Assembly (NCBI RefSeq): GCF_000763135.2
Contig: NZ_JRPR02000003.1
Location: 62,001-126,000 of the forward strand
DNA length: 64,000 nt
Origin: Helicobacter jaachi
GTDB taxonomy: Bacteria; Campylobacterota; Campylobacteria; Campylobacterales; Helicobacteraceae
Reading direction: 5' to 3'
The notes below the pieces were generated by a model. It saw only the letters and a program-made list of their open reading frames with translations. It was not told the DNA's origin and ran no database searches. Of this stretch, positions 47,777-57,147 are shown piece after piece. Position numbers and translations under genes: made by a program. The first letter of the stretch is position 1, and each line of letters begins with the position of its first letter.

Positions 47777-50008
47777 ATGGTAAATATTACACATCTTTTA
47801 AATGAGATTAATGCCGATGATGAAATGCTAAAAACGCATAAACTCTCGCAGCAAGATTACGCGGAGATTGTAAAAATTCTAAAACGCGCGCCAAATCTCA
47901 TCGAGCTTGGCATTTTTTCAGCGATGTGGAGCGAGCATTGCAGCTATAAATCAAGCAAAAAATATTTAAGCGGATTCCCCACTAAAGCGCCATGGGTGGT
48001 GCAAGGACCGGGCGAAAATGCGGGGGTAGTTAGCATTGGCAATAATTTATGCGCGGTCTTTAAGATAGAATCTCACAATCACCCGAGCTTCATTGAGCCG
48101 CACGCGGGCGCAGCCACAGGCGTGGGGGGCATTATGCGTGATATTTTCACTATGGGCGCGCGTCCGGTGGCGAGCCTTAACTCCATACGATTTGGCGATG
48201 TGCAGGATAAGGGCGCATTAGGTAAAAAACACCGCTATTTGCTGCGCGGCGTGGTGGAGGGCATAGGCAGCTATGGGAATTGTATGGGCGTGCCTACTAT
48301 TGGAGGTGAGATGAGCTTTGAGCCCTGCTATAATGGCAATATTTTAGTCAATGCCTTTTGTTTAGGGCTAGCGCAAGCAGATGAAATCTTTTATGGGCGC
48401 GCGGAGGGCGTGGGCAATCCTGTGATTTATGTAGGGAGCAAAACAGGGCGCGATGGCTTAGGCGGGGCTGTGATGAGTAGTGATAGCTTTAGCTCAAACA
48501 CAAAGGCTATGCGTTCAGCTGTGCAGGTGGGCGACCCATTTGCCCAAAAGCTGCTGCTTGAGGCGTGTTTGGAGCTTTTTAAACAAGATTTGATTGTGGG
48601 GATTCAGGATATGGGTGCGGCTGGGCTTACAAGCTCTAGCTTTGAAATGGCTGGGCGCAGCGGCAGCGGTATGATTTTACACCTTGATAAAGTGCCTATG
48701 CGCGAAGCGGGTATGAATCCTTATGAATTAATGCTTAGCGAATCTCAAGAGCGAATGCTTATTTGCGCCAAAAAGGGCTGCGAACAAGCTGTGCTTGATA
48801 TTTTTGCTAAGTGGGAGGTGGATTCTGCGATTGTGGGGGAGGTTACAAAAAGTGGCGTTATGGAGCTTTACTGGCATGGGGAGAAATGCGCGCATATCCC
48901 TATTGCAGAACTTAGCGAAAATGCGCCTATGCTTGATATGCCCCTGCACCCTATGCAAGCGCCAATGCAGCCTGCTCAAAGCCTTGAGACATCTTTAAGC
49001 GCGCAAGAAATTTTCCTCACGCTCCTTAGCAGTGTGGAGGTAGCAAATAAAAAATGGGTGTATGAGCAGTATGATAATAGCGTGCAGAGCAATACCATAA
49101 CACCTGCAGGAAGCGGCGATGCGAGTATGATACGCATTAAAGATACTGCAATGGGCTTAAGTATGAGTGTGGATTGTAATCCGCGGTTTTGCCATTTAGA
49201 GCCGCAAAATGGCGCAAAAATCGCTGTGGCTACTTCTGGGCGTAACTCTATTGTGCGCGGCGCAAAGCCTTTGGCGATTAGCAATTGCCTAAACTTTGGC
49301 TCGCCGAACAATCCTCAAGTGATGTGGGCGTTTAAAGAAGTGTGTGAGGGCATAAAAGAGGCGTGCAAGGTGCTTAATACGCCTGTGGTGAGCGGCAATG
49401 TGTCCTTGCATAATCAAAGCGATGGCATAGATATTTACCCAACGCCCTCTATCGTGAGCGTTGGAGTGATACACGATGTGCAGCATGCTATTCCCTCTAC
49501 TTTTCAAAAACAAGGTAATATGATTATGCTTTTGGGCGAGATTAGGGCTGAATTTGGTGGCTCTTTGGCTCAAAAGATACTAGAGGGGCGCATTTATGGA
49601 CAAATCCCGGCTATTGATTTGCAAAAAGAGCTGGCTTTATGGACTTTTATGCTTGAGGCAAATCATCTCATCACCTGCGCTAAGGACATAGGCGAGGGAG
49701 GGCTAGCAATTACGCTAGCAAAAATGGTGCTAGGCAATGGCGAGCATAAGCCGCTAGGGTGTAATGTGCATACAAATCTGCCCGCGCAAGTGCTTTTCGC
49801 GCAATCTCAAAGCTGCATAGTCGCTGAAGTAACTGCGAGCAATCTTGATAGCTTCACGCAAATGACAAAAAAGCATAAAATTCCCATTATGGAGATTGGC
49901 TGCGTGGGCGGGGAAAACTTCTGCGTTGATGAAATTAATGTGAGCCTTGAAGAGATGTCTGGGCTGTATTTTGAAAGCTTTGAGCAGCTCATTAATCAAG
50001 ATTTGTAA
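47777..50008 (+). CDS. purL: Phosphoribosylformylglycinamidine synthase subunit II
   Basis: 743 residues, the small PurL type that needs separate PurS and PurQ subunits (not in this window). [49 protein letters not shown], and the second AIR-synthase-like half ([25 protein letters not shown]). Catalyses the fourth step of purine synthesis. AAGAGG before ATG. The stop shares a base with the ATG of the following gene (TAATG). Confidence 0.96.
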   Translation: MVNITHLLNEINADDEMLKTHKLSQQDYAEIVKILKRAPNLIELGIFSAMWSEHCSYKSSKKYLSGFPTKAPWVVQGPGENAGVVSIGNNLCAVFKIESHNHPSFIEPHAGAATGVGGIMRDIFTMGARPVASLNSIRFGDVQDKGALGKKHRYLLRGVVEGIGSYGNCMGVPTIGGEMSFEPCYNGNILVNAFCLGLAQADEIFYGRAEGVGNPVIYVGSKTGRDGLGGAVMSSDSFSSNTKAMRSAVQVGDPFAQKLLLEACLELFKQDLIVGIQDMGAAGLTSSSFEMAGRSGSGMILHLDKVPMREAGMNPYELMLSESQERMLICAKKGCEQAVLDIFAKWEVDSAIVGEVTKSGVMELYWHGEKCAHIPIAELSENAPMLDMPLHPMQAPMQPAQSLETSLSAQEIFLTLLSSVEVANKKWVYEQYDNSVQSNTITPAGSGDASMIRIKDTAMGLSMSVDCNPRFCHLEPQNGAKIAVATSGRNSIVRGAKPLAISNCLNFGSPNNPQVMWAFKEVCEGIKEACKVLNTPVVSGNVSLHNQSDGIDIYPTPSIVSVGVIHDVQHAIPSTFQKQGNMIMLLGEIRAEFGGSLAQKILEGRIYGQIPAIDLQKELALWTFMLEANHLITCAKDIGEGGLAITLAKMVLGNGEHKPLGCNVHTNLPAQVLFAQSQSCIVAEVTASNLDSFTQMTKKHKIPIMEIGCVGGENFCVDEINVSLEEMSGLYFESFEQLINQDL

Positions 50009-50565
50009 TGTCAAAAATCCTATATGCTAGGTTTTGCTGCGCTTTTTTATCGGCTAGCGCTTTATTTGTTGGCACTGTGCTAGCAAACACTCTGTTGGTT
50101 AGCACTTTATTGGCTGGGGGTAATGCGGCGGTTAATCAAGCGCCAAACCCCTTTAGCTTGCCAAAAGATGGCAGCTACTATCTGCAAGCCTACGCGCCTA
50201 TGCTGCGCTCGTATGTGGCGCAAGTAAGGGAGCAATCTCTGCAAAAAAACTTTCCATTTTACTCATCGCGTCCCATTATCGAATACAGCGTGTATCGTGA
50301 GCTAAAACAGCGGACGGATATTACGCATGGGTGGATTGTGCTTGTGCAGGCTTATATCGCCGAATTTATTAAATATAGCCATTTTGGTGGCGTGGGCATT
50401 GGCGCGAAGCTTAAGGCTAGCGATGAGCAGGTGTTTTATCTAAGCTTTGATGGGAGGTATTTGAGCGATATAGAATCTTTTGGTATAGGCAAGGAGATTT
50501 TTGCCTACTGCGTGCTGCCGCGCTTTGATAAGTGCATTTTGCTAGGCATCGGGGAAGAGTGGTGA
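50008..50565 (+). CDS. Hypothetical exported protein coupled to purL
   Basis: 185 residues, not recognised. Hydrophobic N-terminus (RFCCAFLSASALFVGTVLANTLLV) suggests a signal peptide or anchor. The rest is mixed alpha/beta with a RPIIEYSVYRELKQRTDI segment and four Cys overall. Start shares one base with the purL stop, so it is translationally coupled. No family or partner evident. Convergent with thiE. Confidence 0.65.
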   Translation: MSKILYARFCCAFLSASALFVGTVLANTLLVSTLLAGGNAAVNQAPNPFSLPKDGSYYLQAYAPMLRSYVAQVREQSLQKNFPFYSSRPIIEYSVYRELKQRTDITHGWIVLVQAYIAEFIKYSHFGGVGIGAKLKASDEQVFYLSFDGRYLSDIESFGIGKEIFAYCVLPRFDKCILLGIGEEW

Positions 50566-50589
50566 TTGTGGCTTTTAATTGGCTAGATT

Positions 50590-51240
50590 CTATAAAAGCG
50601 CGTTTTGGAGGGCTTTGATATTAAAAAATATAGAATCTAGCTTTTTGTCTAGTGCGCTTGTGGGAGAATTACTCTCCCATTTCTCACCCCACAAAGCACT
50701 TATAACAGCGTGCATATGAGCATTTTTTAGCAGTGAAATATTATGAGCGCTAATGCCTCCAATAGCACACACCGGAATGTGCAAATCCTTTTTGGCACTT
50801 GCAAGGATTTCTATGGGCGCATTCGTGGCTTCTGGCTTTGTGAGTGAGGGGAAAAACGCGCCAAAAGCTACATAATCTACGCCTATAGATTCTAAATCTT
50901 GTGCGCGCTTTAGGCTATCATAGCTCGAAGCTCCTAAAATACCCTTAAAAATTTGCCTAGCCTGCGTGATTTGCCCATCATCTTTGCCCAAATGCAAGGC
51001 ATTAGCACCAAGCCTTAAAGCCAAAGAGAGCCTATCATTTACCACAAAAAGTGCATTGTAGCGCTCACAAAGTGCAATAAGCGCCTTTGCGTGAGGATAA
51101 AGCCACTCATCGCTATGCGTTTTGTCACGCAGCTGAAAGATTTTCACCCCCGCTTGCAAGGCAGATTCTAAACATTGGGGCAAAATCTCATAGGGCGTTA
51201 AAATCTCGCTTGAAATCGCATAAATGCCTGCTAGCCTCAT
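50590..51240 (-). CDS. thiE: Thiamine-phosphate synthase
   Basis: 216 residues, TIM barrel: FQLRDKTHSD near residue 35, ALHLGKDDGQITQARQIF, GILGASSYDSLKRAQDLESIGVDYVAFGAFFPSLTK, VCAIGGISAHNISLLKNAHMHAVISALWG. Joins the thiazole and pyrimidine phosphates. With thiG in this window it shows that part of thiamine synthesis is present. Longer than its neighbours by a C-terminal tail (NSPTSALDKKLDSIFFNIK) carrying an AGATTCT-type motif. It follows the NlpC gene by 16 bases. Confidence 0.93.
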   Translation of the reverse strand: MRLAGIYAISSEILTPYEILPQCLESALQAGVKIFQLRDKTHSDEWLYPHAKALIALCERYNALFVVNDRLSLALRLGANALHLGKDDGQITQARQIFKGILGASSYDSLKRAQDLESIGVDYVAFGAFFPSLTKPEATNAPIEILASAKKDLHIPVCAIGGISAHNISLLKNAHMHAVISALWGEKWESNSPTSALDKKLDSIFFNIKALQNALL

Positions 51241-51256
51241 TACTTGCCTTTAGATT

Positions 51257-51991
51257 CTATAAATAACTTCTAGCGCCCTTATACACCTTGCTCCAATAGC
51301 TAGAATCTAAGCGCGCCTTGCTCACGACTTTACCTTTGCTGGGCGCGTGGATAAATTCATTGTTGCCTATGTAAATGCCCACATGGTTTATGCGCTTGCC
51401 TTTGGTAGTGAAAAATACTAAATCGCCCTTTTGTAGCTTTGTTTTTGAAATAGCGTCCCCGTCTTTAAACTGCTCATACGAGGCGCGCGGCAAGTCAATA
51501 CCATTTAAGCGATACACTGCGCGCGTAAGCCCACTGCAATCAAAGCCAGATTCTGAAGTGCCACCCCATTTGTAAGGCACGCCAAGATACTGATGTGCGC
51601 TCTGCACGATGTCATCTCGTATATCTTTGGCTTTAATTTGAGGTGAGGCGGCTTTTTGATTAATGGCGTATTTTTGGGGTGCGATAATGAAAAACTCTCC
51701 AATAAGCCCTTGCTTTTGATATTTTTGCCCTTGTGATTTGGCTATTTCAAGGCTTTGGTAATTCCCAAAGCGCACCTTATACATACCCTTTTCTTTAAAC
51801 AAAAATGCATCAAGCCCTTTATTATTTAGAGAATCTACCAATCTCCCCGCATTCTCCACACTCGCAAAGCTTCCCACTTGCACGCTGTAGGCTAGCTGCA
51901 TTTGTGGCGTGTGCGTGGCGCATGCGCTCAAAAACGCACTTAAAAGTGTAATGAGAAAAATATACAATCCATACATTGCAAATTTTTGCAT
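51257..51991 (-). CDS. SPOR-NlpC/P60 lipoprotein, probable peptidoglycan hydrolase
   Basis: 244 residues. Lipobox Leu-Ser-Ala-Cys (Cys about 24). SPOR domain at about 35-105 (YSVQVGSFASVENAGRLVDSL, KVRFGNYQSLEIA), binding denuded septal peptidoglycan. NlpC/P60 domain from about 120: catalytic Cys in SGFDCSGLTRAVY, His in INHVGIYIGNNEF, and HAPSKGKVV. Likely a DL-endopeptidase acting during division. SPOR plus NlpC in one lipoprotein is less common than either alone. ATG with AAAGGAG upstream. Confidence 0.88.
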   Translation of the reverse strand: MQKFAMYGLYIFLITLLSAFLSACATHTPQMQLAYSVQVGSFASVENAGRLVDSLNNKGLDAFLFKEKGMYKVRFGNYQSLEIAKSQGQKYQKQGLIGEFFIIAPQKYAINQKAASPQIKAKDIRDDIVQSAHQYLGVPYKWGGTSESGFDCSGLTRAVYRLNGIDLPRASYEQFKDGDAISKTKLQKGDLVFFTTKGKRINHVGIYIGNNEFIHAPSKGKVVSKARLDSSYWSKVYKGARSYL

Positions 51992-52000
51992 ACTGCTCCT

Positions 52001-52705
52001 TTAGAATAAAGCAGGGCTTAAAAAGCGTAAGCCCATAGATACAAAGCTTTGCTTGCCTGCAAATGCGTTGCCATAGGTGGCATCAAGCTGAATGCTATCT
52101 TGTAAAAGCCAGATTCTAAGCCCAACTTGATATTTAGCCCTATCAAATCGCTCATAAAACCCTTCGCCCAAAATCCACAAATAGCGTGTGAGCTGCTGCT
52201 CTATGCCTAAGCCTACATTATAAATTTGCCTTTTATTTAGCTCGTATTGCAGCTTGTAGCCAAGATTTGCGTGTAAAAGCAAAGTATTATCTCGCAAAGC
52301 CACACTTGCTGGAATATAGGCATAATAATCATACCTGTGCAAAGAGCGCCTGAAATTATAAGCATTACCTAGCGCAATGCCATAGCTAAAGCCTTTAGAT
52401 TCTAAATCGCTAAAAATTTTCTTTGCTCCCATAATAAACTGCTCTCCGCGAAGTGCGCTGCTGCCATTTGGCACATTATAGGCATTACTCATCATACCAC
52501 CTAAGCTTATTTCTGTATCAAAAATCATATTGCAGCCCGGTATCGCCCAATATTCGCCTATATCGCCATCATACACACCCCAAGTTTCAAGCTGGCAGGA
52601 GTTTTTATCCACCACGCGCGCATCATCTGTAATCATGGGGCGCGCGGCATACGCAAAGCCTAAGCCTAAGAGTAAGCAAAAATAGATTCTGTATGTGGCA
52701 TTCAT
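52001..52705 (-). CDS. Hypothetical outer-membrane beta-barrel protein
   Basis: 234 residues from the ATG at 52705, which directly follows the phoH stop. Signal peptide ending near FAYAA. Rich in alternating aromatic strands (YYAYIPASVALRDNTLLLHANLGYKL, YNVGLGIEQQLTRYLWILGEGFYERF, LDATYGNAFAGKQSFVSMGLRF) and a terminal Phe, so a small barrel of about ten strands. No named family recognised. Downstream of phoH in the same orientation and ten bases before the SPOR-NlpC gene. Confidence 0.7.
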   Translation of the reverse strand: MNATYRIYFCLLLGLGFAYAARPMITDDARVVDKNSCQLETWGVYDGDIGEYWAIPGCNMIFDTEISLGGMMSNAYNVPNGSSALRGEQFIMGAKKIFSDLESKGFSYGIALGNAYNFRRSLHRYDYYAYIPASVALRDNTLLLHANLGYKLQYELNKRQIYNVGLGIEQQLTRYLWILGEGFYERFDRAKYQVGLRIWLLQDSIQLDATYGNAFAGKQSFVSMGLRFLSPALF

Positions 52706-52710
52706 AAGGA

Positions 52711-54135
52711 TTAAAAATTTGCTCCAAACCAACTCGCCACATCGCTGCGTATCGTCTGGCGTAGCTGAATACCTGCGATAAAATCATCTTTAAGCGCCTT
52801 GCTAAGCAGGCTTAAAGCTCCATTGCGGAATTTACTCAAATACGGGTGGTCAATCTGCGCCCAATCGCCTAAAAATACAATCTTACTCCCCTCCCCTATA
52901 CGCGTGCCAATAAGCTTAATCGTGGCGTTTGAGGCGTTTTGCACTTCATCAAAAATCACAAATTTATTTCCTATGCTAATGCCACGCGCGTGCGCAATAT
53001 CCACAATCTCAATTTTATGCTTTTGCAAAAAATATTCTGTAGCGTCCCTTTTTTGTATGCCACTTACATCGCCGCGATACTCGATACACTTTGCCAAAGA
53101 ATGCTCTTGGAGCTTATCAATGGTAAAATTTATCGCACTATAGAGCGGATACATAAAATAGCCTAGCTTTTGATTTTCATCGCCCTTGCGGTAGCCTAGT
53201 TCGGCTTCTTTATCATTTGCGGTGATGGTATTGCGCATATACATAATGCCATCTACCACGCCATTTTTTACAAGTGTAATGCCTGCCTGAAGTGCCATAA
53301 GCGTCTTGCCGCTGCCTGTTGAGCCTGTGGCAATGGTGAGATTATTCTGCGGGTGGGTAAGCAGGGCGTAGAGCATTTTTTGCTCTAAATTAATGGGCAT
53401 AATGTAGGGTTGATTGATTTTTAGAATCTCATCAAGATTAAGCTCTTCAAACTTTTTGCCTACCTTTAATCCAAATATTTTTTTGCCTGTTTTATACAAT
53501 GAGCTATCGGTATTATCAAGCTCATCAATTTGAATAAGACTCCATTGGGTAAGGTCTTTAAATGCCTTGCTTTCTTGCAAATGCTCTAAAGGCGCATCTT
53601 TATGCTGCTCAAAAAACGCCCAAAAATCAATATCATTAGGATTTTCAACCCTATCTCTAAAGAGCGACTGCGCTGGTATGCCCTGCGCTATGCAGCGGGT
53701 TTTTAGCGAAATGTCATTGGTTAAAAGCACTAATTTGTAATCTCGCGCTATCTCAATGAGCTTAGAATCATTATAGCTATGCTCTTGCCGCTGGAGTTTG
53801 TATTGCTGGCGAAAAATGAGCGTGAGTGGGATAACAAAATTTTCAAAGCGAAAATAAATAACTTGCATAAAGTCGTTATTCTCCTTTGCCACATGTCGGA
53901 TAAAGGTATCTTCGTGCATATAGAAAAAAGACTGCGACTCATCGCTATTTATGCAGCGGAAAAACTCTCGCGCAAAAAATCCTGTTTCATTCTGCAAATC
54001 TTTTTTTTTGTCAAGCTCTTCAATCACCACATCAGAAATAAAAAGCTTATTTTGAGAATCCTGCCATAAAAATATAATATTCTGCGTATCATCGAGGATA
54101 ATAGAGGTGTCAAGTAGGTAATGCTTGCTAATCAA
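52711..54135 (-). CDS. PIN domain-PhoH ATPase
   Basis: 474 residues. N-terminal PIN-like nuclease domain (LLDTSIILDDTQN, acidic cluster, LTNDISLKTRC), C-terminal PhoH domain with Walker A ATGSTGSGKTLMALQ near residue 267 and Walker B VIFDEVQNAS. Family members are RNA helicase-nucleases implicated in RNA processing. Near the start, codons for Lys-Lys-Lys form nine A in a row (54001-54009 as T on plus), a possible slippage site. No toxin-antitoxin partner is adjacent. Confidence 0.92.
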   Translation of the reverse strand: MISKHYLLDTSIILDDTQNIIFLWQDSQNKLFISDVVIEELDKKKDLQNETGFFAREFFRCINSDESQSFFYMHEDTFIRHVAKENNDFMQVIYFRFENFVIPLTLIFRQQYKLQRQEHSYNDSKLIEIARDYKLVLLTNDISLKTRCIAQGIPAQSLFRDRVENPNDIDFWAFFEQHKDAPLEHLQESKAFKDLTQWSLIQIDELDNTDSSLYKTGKKIFGLKVGKKFEELNLDEILKINQPYIMPINLEQKMLYALLTHPQNNLTIATGSTGSGKTLMALQAGITLVKNGVVDGIMYMRNTITANDKEAELGYRKGDENQKLGYFMYPLYSAINFTIDKLQEHSLAKCIEYRGDVSGIQKRDATEYFLQKHKIEIVDIAHARGISIGNKFVIFDEVQNASNATIKLIGTRIGEGSKIVFLGDWAQIDHPYLSKFRNGALSLLSKALKDDFIAGIQLRQTIRSDVASWFGANF

Positions 54136-54204
54136 TTAACTCCCTTTAGTTAGAATGCAAAATTGTATCTTAAGGATACATAAACTAACTTGAAAGGATA
54201 GGAA

Positions 54205-54702
54205 ATGAATGTAAAATTTAAAGGCACTCCCGCGCAACTTAGCCCAAATACCATTAAAGTAGGCGATAATGCTCCACAAGTGAGCCTCACATCAAAGGAT
54301 TTAGAGCAAGTTAAAGTTGGTGGCGCAAGTGGGAAATATCAAATTATTAATGTCGTGCCAAGCCTTGATACGGGCGTTTGCTCTGCACAAACAAGGCGCT
54401 TTAATAAAGAGGCAGCAAGTTTGCCAAATACTAGCGTTTATGCTATTTCGCTTGATTTACCCTTTGCACAAGGGCGATTTTGCTCAAGTGAGGGGATAAA
54501 TAATCTCACTACACTTAGTGATTTTGTCTCAAAAGATTTTGGTAAGGCTTATGGCTTAATCTTAGAATCTTCCCCGCTTACAGGGCTACTCACTCGTGCT
54601 GTAATTGTGGTAAATCCAGAAGGTAAGGTTGTTTATACAGAAATTTGCGATGAGATTACTCAAGAGCCAGATTATGAGAAAGCCCTAGCAGCGGTGCGCT
54701 AA
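54205..54702 (+). CDS. tpx: Thiol peroxidase
   Basis: 165 residues, atypical 2-Cys peroxiredoxin. Peroxidatic Cys59 (LDTGVCSAQTRRF) and resolving Cys93 (GRFCSSEG) have the Tpx spacing. Reduces hydroperoxides with thioredoxin; present in most Helicobacter as periplasmic or cytoplasmic scavenger. AAAGGATAGGAA before ATG. Followed by a long palindromic terminator shared with the converging gene. Confidence 0.95.
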   Translation: MNVKFKGTPAQLSPNTIKVGDNAPQVSLTSKDLEQVKVGGASGKYQIINVVPSLDTGVCSAQTRRFNKEAASLPNTSVYAISLDLPFAQGRFCSSEGINNLTTLSDFVSKDFGKAYGLILESSPLTGLLTRAVIVVNPEGKVVYTEICDEITQEPDYEKALAAVR

Positions 54703-54747
54703 AGTATGGGAGAGATTAAGATTAGATTTGTATAAATTTGATGCGCT

Positions 54748-54777
54748 AGATTCTATAATGCTTGCATTATAGAATCT
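54748..54777. terminator. Perfect AGATTCT hairpin between convergent genes
   Basis: AGATTCTATAATGC and GCATTATAGAATCT form a perfect 14-bp stem with a two-base spacer between tpx and the convergent hypothetical gene. As both strands read the same, it can stop transcription from either side. Confidence 0.6.
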
Positions 54778-55271
54778 TAGAGAATGCCGCCATTGACTTC
54801 ATCGACAAACTTCATTTTATTCACTACAGAATCTATTAAGCCTTTCATTTCCTTGCTGTGATTATCATTGGCTGCGATTTTGTCAAACTCATCAAAGCTA
54901 AGCTTTTGCGAGTTATTTTTAAGATAATCCATAGCCACTTTTTCATTACTATTAATTAAGCCCTCTTTTCTAAGCGTGGAGGCTAGATTCTCAAATGAAG
55001 TTTTATCTTGGAATCCGCCCTCTAGCTCGCCACCTATCTCGCGCGCTTTTCTTAGCTCCTCTGATGGAGAGAATCTATCCTCAATACGCTTTGTAATCTC
55101 AAAGCTCTGCAAGGATTGCACGCTTTTGTCTTTGTTATTGACACTATCTACACCATTAAACTTAAAATCGCTCTCTTTGCTTTCACTGGCGTTTTGTGGC
55201 TGATTTGATACATTATAAATATTAGCGAGCATACCTTGCACGCCGCCGTGATTTGTCTTTGTAATATCCAC
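54777..55271 (-). CDS. Hypothetical helical protein
   Basis: 164 residues, not recognised. No signal peptide or membrane helix, Ser/Asn/Lys-rich N-terminal third that looks disordered, then amphipathic helices (SFENLASTLRKEGLINSNEKVAMDYLKN, SFDEFDKIAANDNHSKEMKGLIDSVV). ATG with GGAGG seven bases upstream, so likely real. Precedes tpx in the opposite orientation and follows the TerB-like gene by some 45 bases. The pattern resembles small flagellar or rod-associated proteins, but this is only an impression. Confidence 0.6.
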   Translation of the reverse strand: MDITKTNHGGVQGMLANIYNVSNQPQNASESKESDFKFNGVDSVNNKDKSVQSLQSFEITKRIEDRFSPSEELRKAREIGGELEGGFQDKTSFENLASTLRKEGLINSNEKVAMDYLKNNSQKLSFDEFDKIAANDNHSKEMKGLIDSVVNKMKFVDEVNGGIL

Positions 55272-55318
55272 CTAAAACCTCCATAAAAATTTATGATAGT
55301 TTAAAGCAAATTGCATTC

Positions 55319-56212
55319 CTAAAAGTCCCAATCCTTGCGCGTTTTATCTTCTGATGTTTTGGGAGGAGCATCTAAGCTTGGCACTTGCATATCATACTTT
55401 TGCGCCGTGCTAGGTGCAGATTCTATAAGCAAACTATAAGCCTTATCAATCTCCCTAATACCCTCTAGCGAGGTATCATGGAAAGTCTTGCTGCTATTTT
55501 TATTATCAAAAATATTTTGCTTTTTTGCCTTAATAAGCTCATTGTATGTCTCATTTAGAGCTTCTTTTGTAGGCATTTCATGAGTAATGCCAAATATTTC
55601 TTTTGCCCTCTTTAAATCCATAGGCACATCTTTGGCATATGTTTTTTCAAATTGCTCAAAGAGATTATTAAAATCCTCATTTGAAATTTCAAATAATGCT
55701 GCAATATCAATAATACACTCGCGCTCATCTGCCTCAAGCACGCCATCAGCATAGGCAATAACAAATAAAAATTCAACTACTTTTAATCGCTTTTTATACT
55801 CGCCTTTAGTAAGTAGCACATATTCATCGCATAGCTCTTCAAGTGGCTTTGAGGGCTTTTCTTGCGCGGTTACAATGTCTTTTAGCTCTTCTTTAGTAAG
55901 CTTTGGATTTTTAGATTCTATAGCCATATCATCAAGTAAATCTTCCAAGAGCTGCTCCTCTAACGCACACATCTTTTTATCGCTCCACACCACAAAGCCA
56001 ATGATTGCTGCTAAGATGCCAAATTCGCTAGATTGCGCTTTTTGTGCTTGACTAAGCTCCTCGTAGGGATTTTGAAAATTAATAGGCGCATTATCCGTGC
56101 GAGTTGTATTAAATTGCGGGCTTTGGTGCAATGGATTTTTAAGATATTCTTGCAAAGTATTGTAGAGGAAATACACCACCACACCCGCAATAAGTAAAAG
56201 CACGATTTCCAT
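55319..56212 (-). CDS. Membrane-anchored TerB-like protein with degenerate J domain
   Basis: 297 residues from the ATG at 56212 (AAAGGA upstream); the longer frame has no support. One N-terminal helix (IVLLLIAGVVVYFLYNTL), a TerB-like four-helix domain (about 60-195, LLTKGEYKKRLKVVEFLFVIAYADGVLEADERECI), then a J-like segment (AKEIFGITHEMPTKEALNETYNEL, REIDKAYSLL). The HPD triad of true J domains is absent, so DnaK stimulation is doubtful. DjlA is the nearest architecture. Nine bases after the following small membrane gene in the same orientation. Confidence 0.75.
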   Translation of the reverse strand: MEIVLLLIAGVVVYFLYNTLQEYLKNPLHQSPQFNTTRTDNAPINFQNPYEELSQAQKAQSSEFGILAAIIGFVVWSDKKMCALEEQLLEDLLDDMAIESKNPKLTKEELKDIVTAQEKPSKPLEELCDEYVLLTKGEYKKRLKVVEFLFVIAYADGVLEADERECIIDIAALFEISNEDFNNLFEQFEKTYAKDVPMDLKRAKEIFGITHEMPTKEALNETYNELIKAKKQNIFDNKNSSKTFHDTSLEGIREIDKAYSLLIESAPSTAQKYDMQVPSLDAPPKTSEDKTRKDWDF

Positions 56213-56262
56213 TATGTTCAATCCTTTCTCATAAAAATGGCGACATTGTAGCAAAAATTATT

Positions 56263-56571
56263 TTAGCGTTTGTTAATGCGCCGCTCAAAGTCCTTTTTCA
56301 ATCGCTCCTCTTGCTCTCTTGCACTCTTTTTAAGTCGCTTTAGCTCCTCTACGCGCTCATTTTCAAGAGCCAGCTTGCGCTCTCTGCTGTCGCGGATTTT
56401 TTGCATATATTCTTCTCGCCTCTTAGGGTCTTGATAGCGAATAGGTTTCATAAAAAGCACGCCCAAAATAACAAAGAAAAACACCAACGCCATAGCCGCA
56501 TCTTCGCCACCAAAGTGATACCAAGTCGCGCCAATAATCGCAGCTAGAATAAATTTCCAAAAAAAACCCAT
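56263..56571 (-). CDS. Small membrane protein with charged coiled-coil tail
   Basis: 102 residues from the ATG at 56571, with AGGTGG eight bases upstream; the GTG at 56583 is less supported. Two adjacent membrane helices (FFWKFILAAIIGATWYHF, AALVFFFVILGVLF-like), then about 55 residues of Arg, Lys and Glu (RRINKR at the end) forming a likely coiled coil. No family recognised. Operon with the TerB-like gene; a J-domain accessory is possible. Confidence 0.6.
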   Translation of the reverse strand: MGFFWKFILAAIIGATWYHFGGEDAAMALVFFFVILGVLFMKPIRYQDPKRREEYMQKIRDSRERKLALENERVEELKRLKKSAREQEERLKKDFERRINKR

Positions 56572-56655
56572 AGCAGTATCCACCTTTTTGTGAGTATTTA
56601 AAAGCCTAGCTTGCCTCTATGTCTGCTTACCAAAATTCTATCGACCATAATGAAC

Positions 56656-57147
56656 TTATTTTTTAAAAAATTTACTATTTTCAGGCACGGAGGCAAATGC
56701 AAGCCTTGAATCCTCTATGCCCTCTTGCTGCGCGGTGGCAATTTGCTCTAGCTCCTCTGTGGAGAGATTATAAAAGCAAGGGTGGCTTACATTTGTAAAT
56801 AACGGAATTTCGCGCAATAAATCACTATCATGGAGCAGTATTTGCACAATTCCATCATATCCAATGCTTACAAAACTACCAATATTCTCACTCCCAAAGC
56901 CCGCCTCAAAGCTCATATACTCCTTTTGTAGCTCAATGCTCTCAAATGTATAGCCCGCAAGCACAAAAGGAATAATTTCACCAAAAGTATTACTAATGCG
57001 AGGAGGCAGCTCTGGAGAAAAATGCGTGTGCGTCCTATCGCACAACACATTGAAATTAATACTTTCCTTAATGAGAAACTCCAAAGTATCTTTCGCGTGA
57101 TGAATCATCATACTTTTAAAGTATGGGTGAAATAGAATCTTGCGCAT
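56656..57147 (-). CDS. Hypothetical protein, translationally coupled to pepF
   Basis: 163 residues, starting at ATG 57147 with AAGGAG eight bases upstream, and overlapping the pepF stop by 32 bases. No signal or membrane helix. A mix of helix and strand (AKDTLEFLIKESINFNVLCDRTHTHFSPELPPRI; FVLAGYTFESIELQKEYMSFEAGFG). The sequence resembles a small Campylobacterota-specific protein of unknown role. The pepF overlap suggests joint translation. Confidence 0.65.
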   Translation of the reverse strand: MRKILFHPYFKSMMIHHAKDTLEFLIKESINFNVLCDRTHTHFSPELPPRISNTFGEIIPFVLAGYTFESIELQKEYMSFEAGFGSENIGSFVSIGYDGIVQILLHDSDLLREIPLFTNVSHPCFYNLSTEELEQIATAQQEGIEDSRLAFASVPENSKFFKK

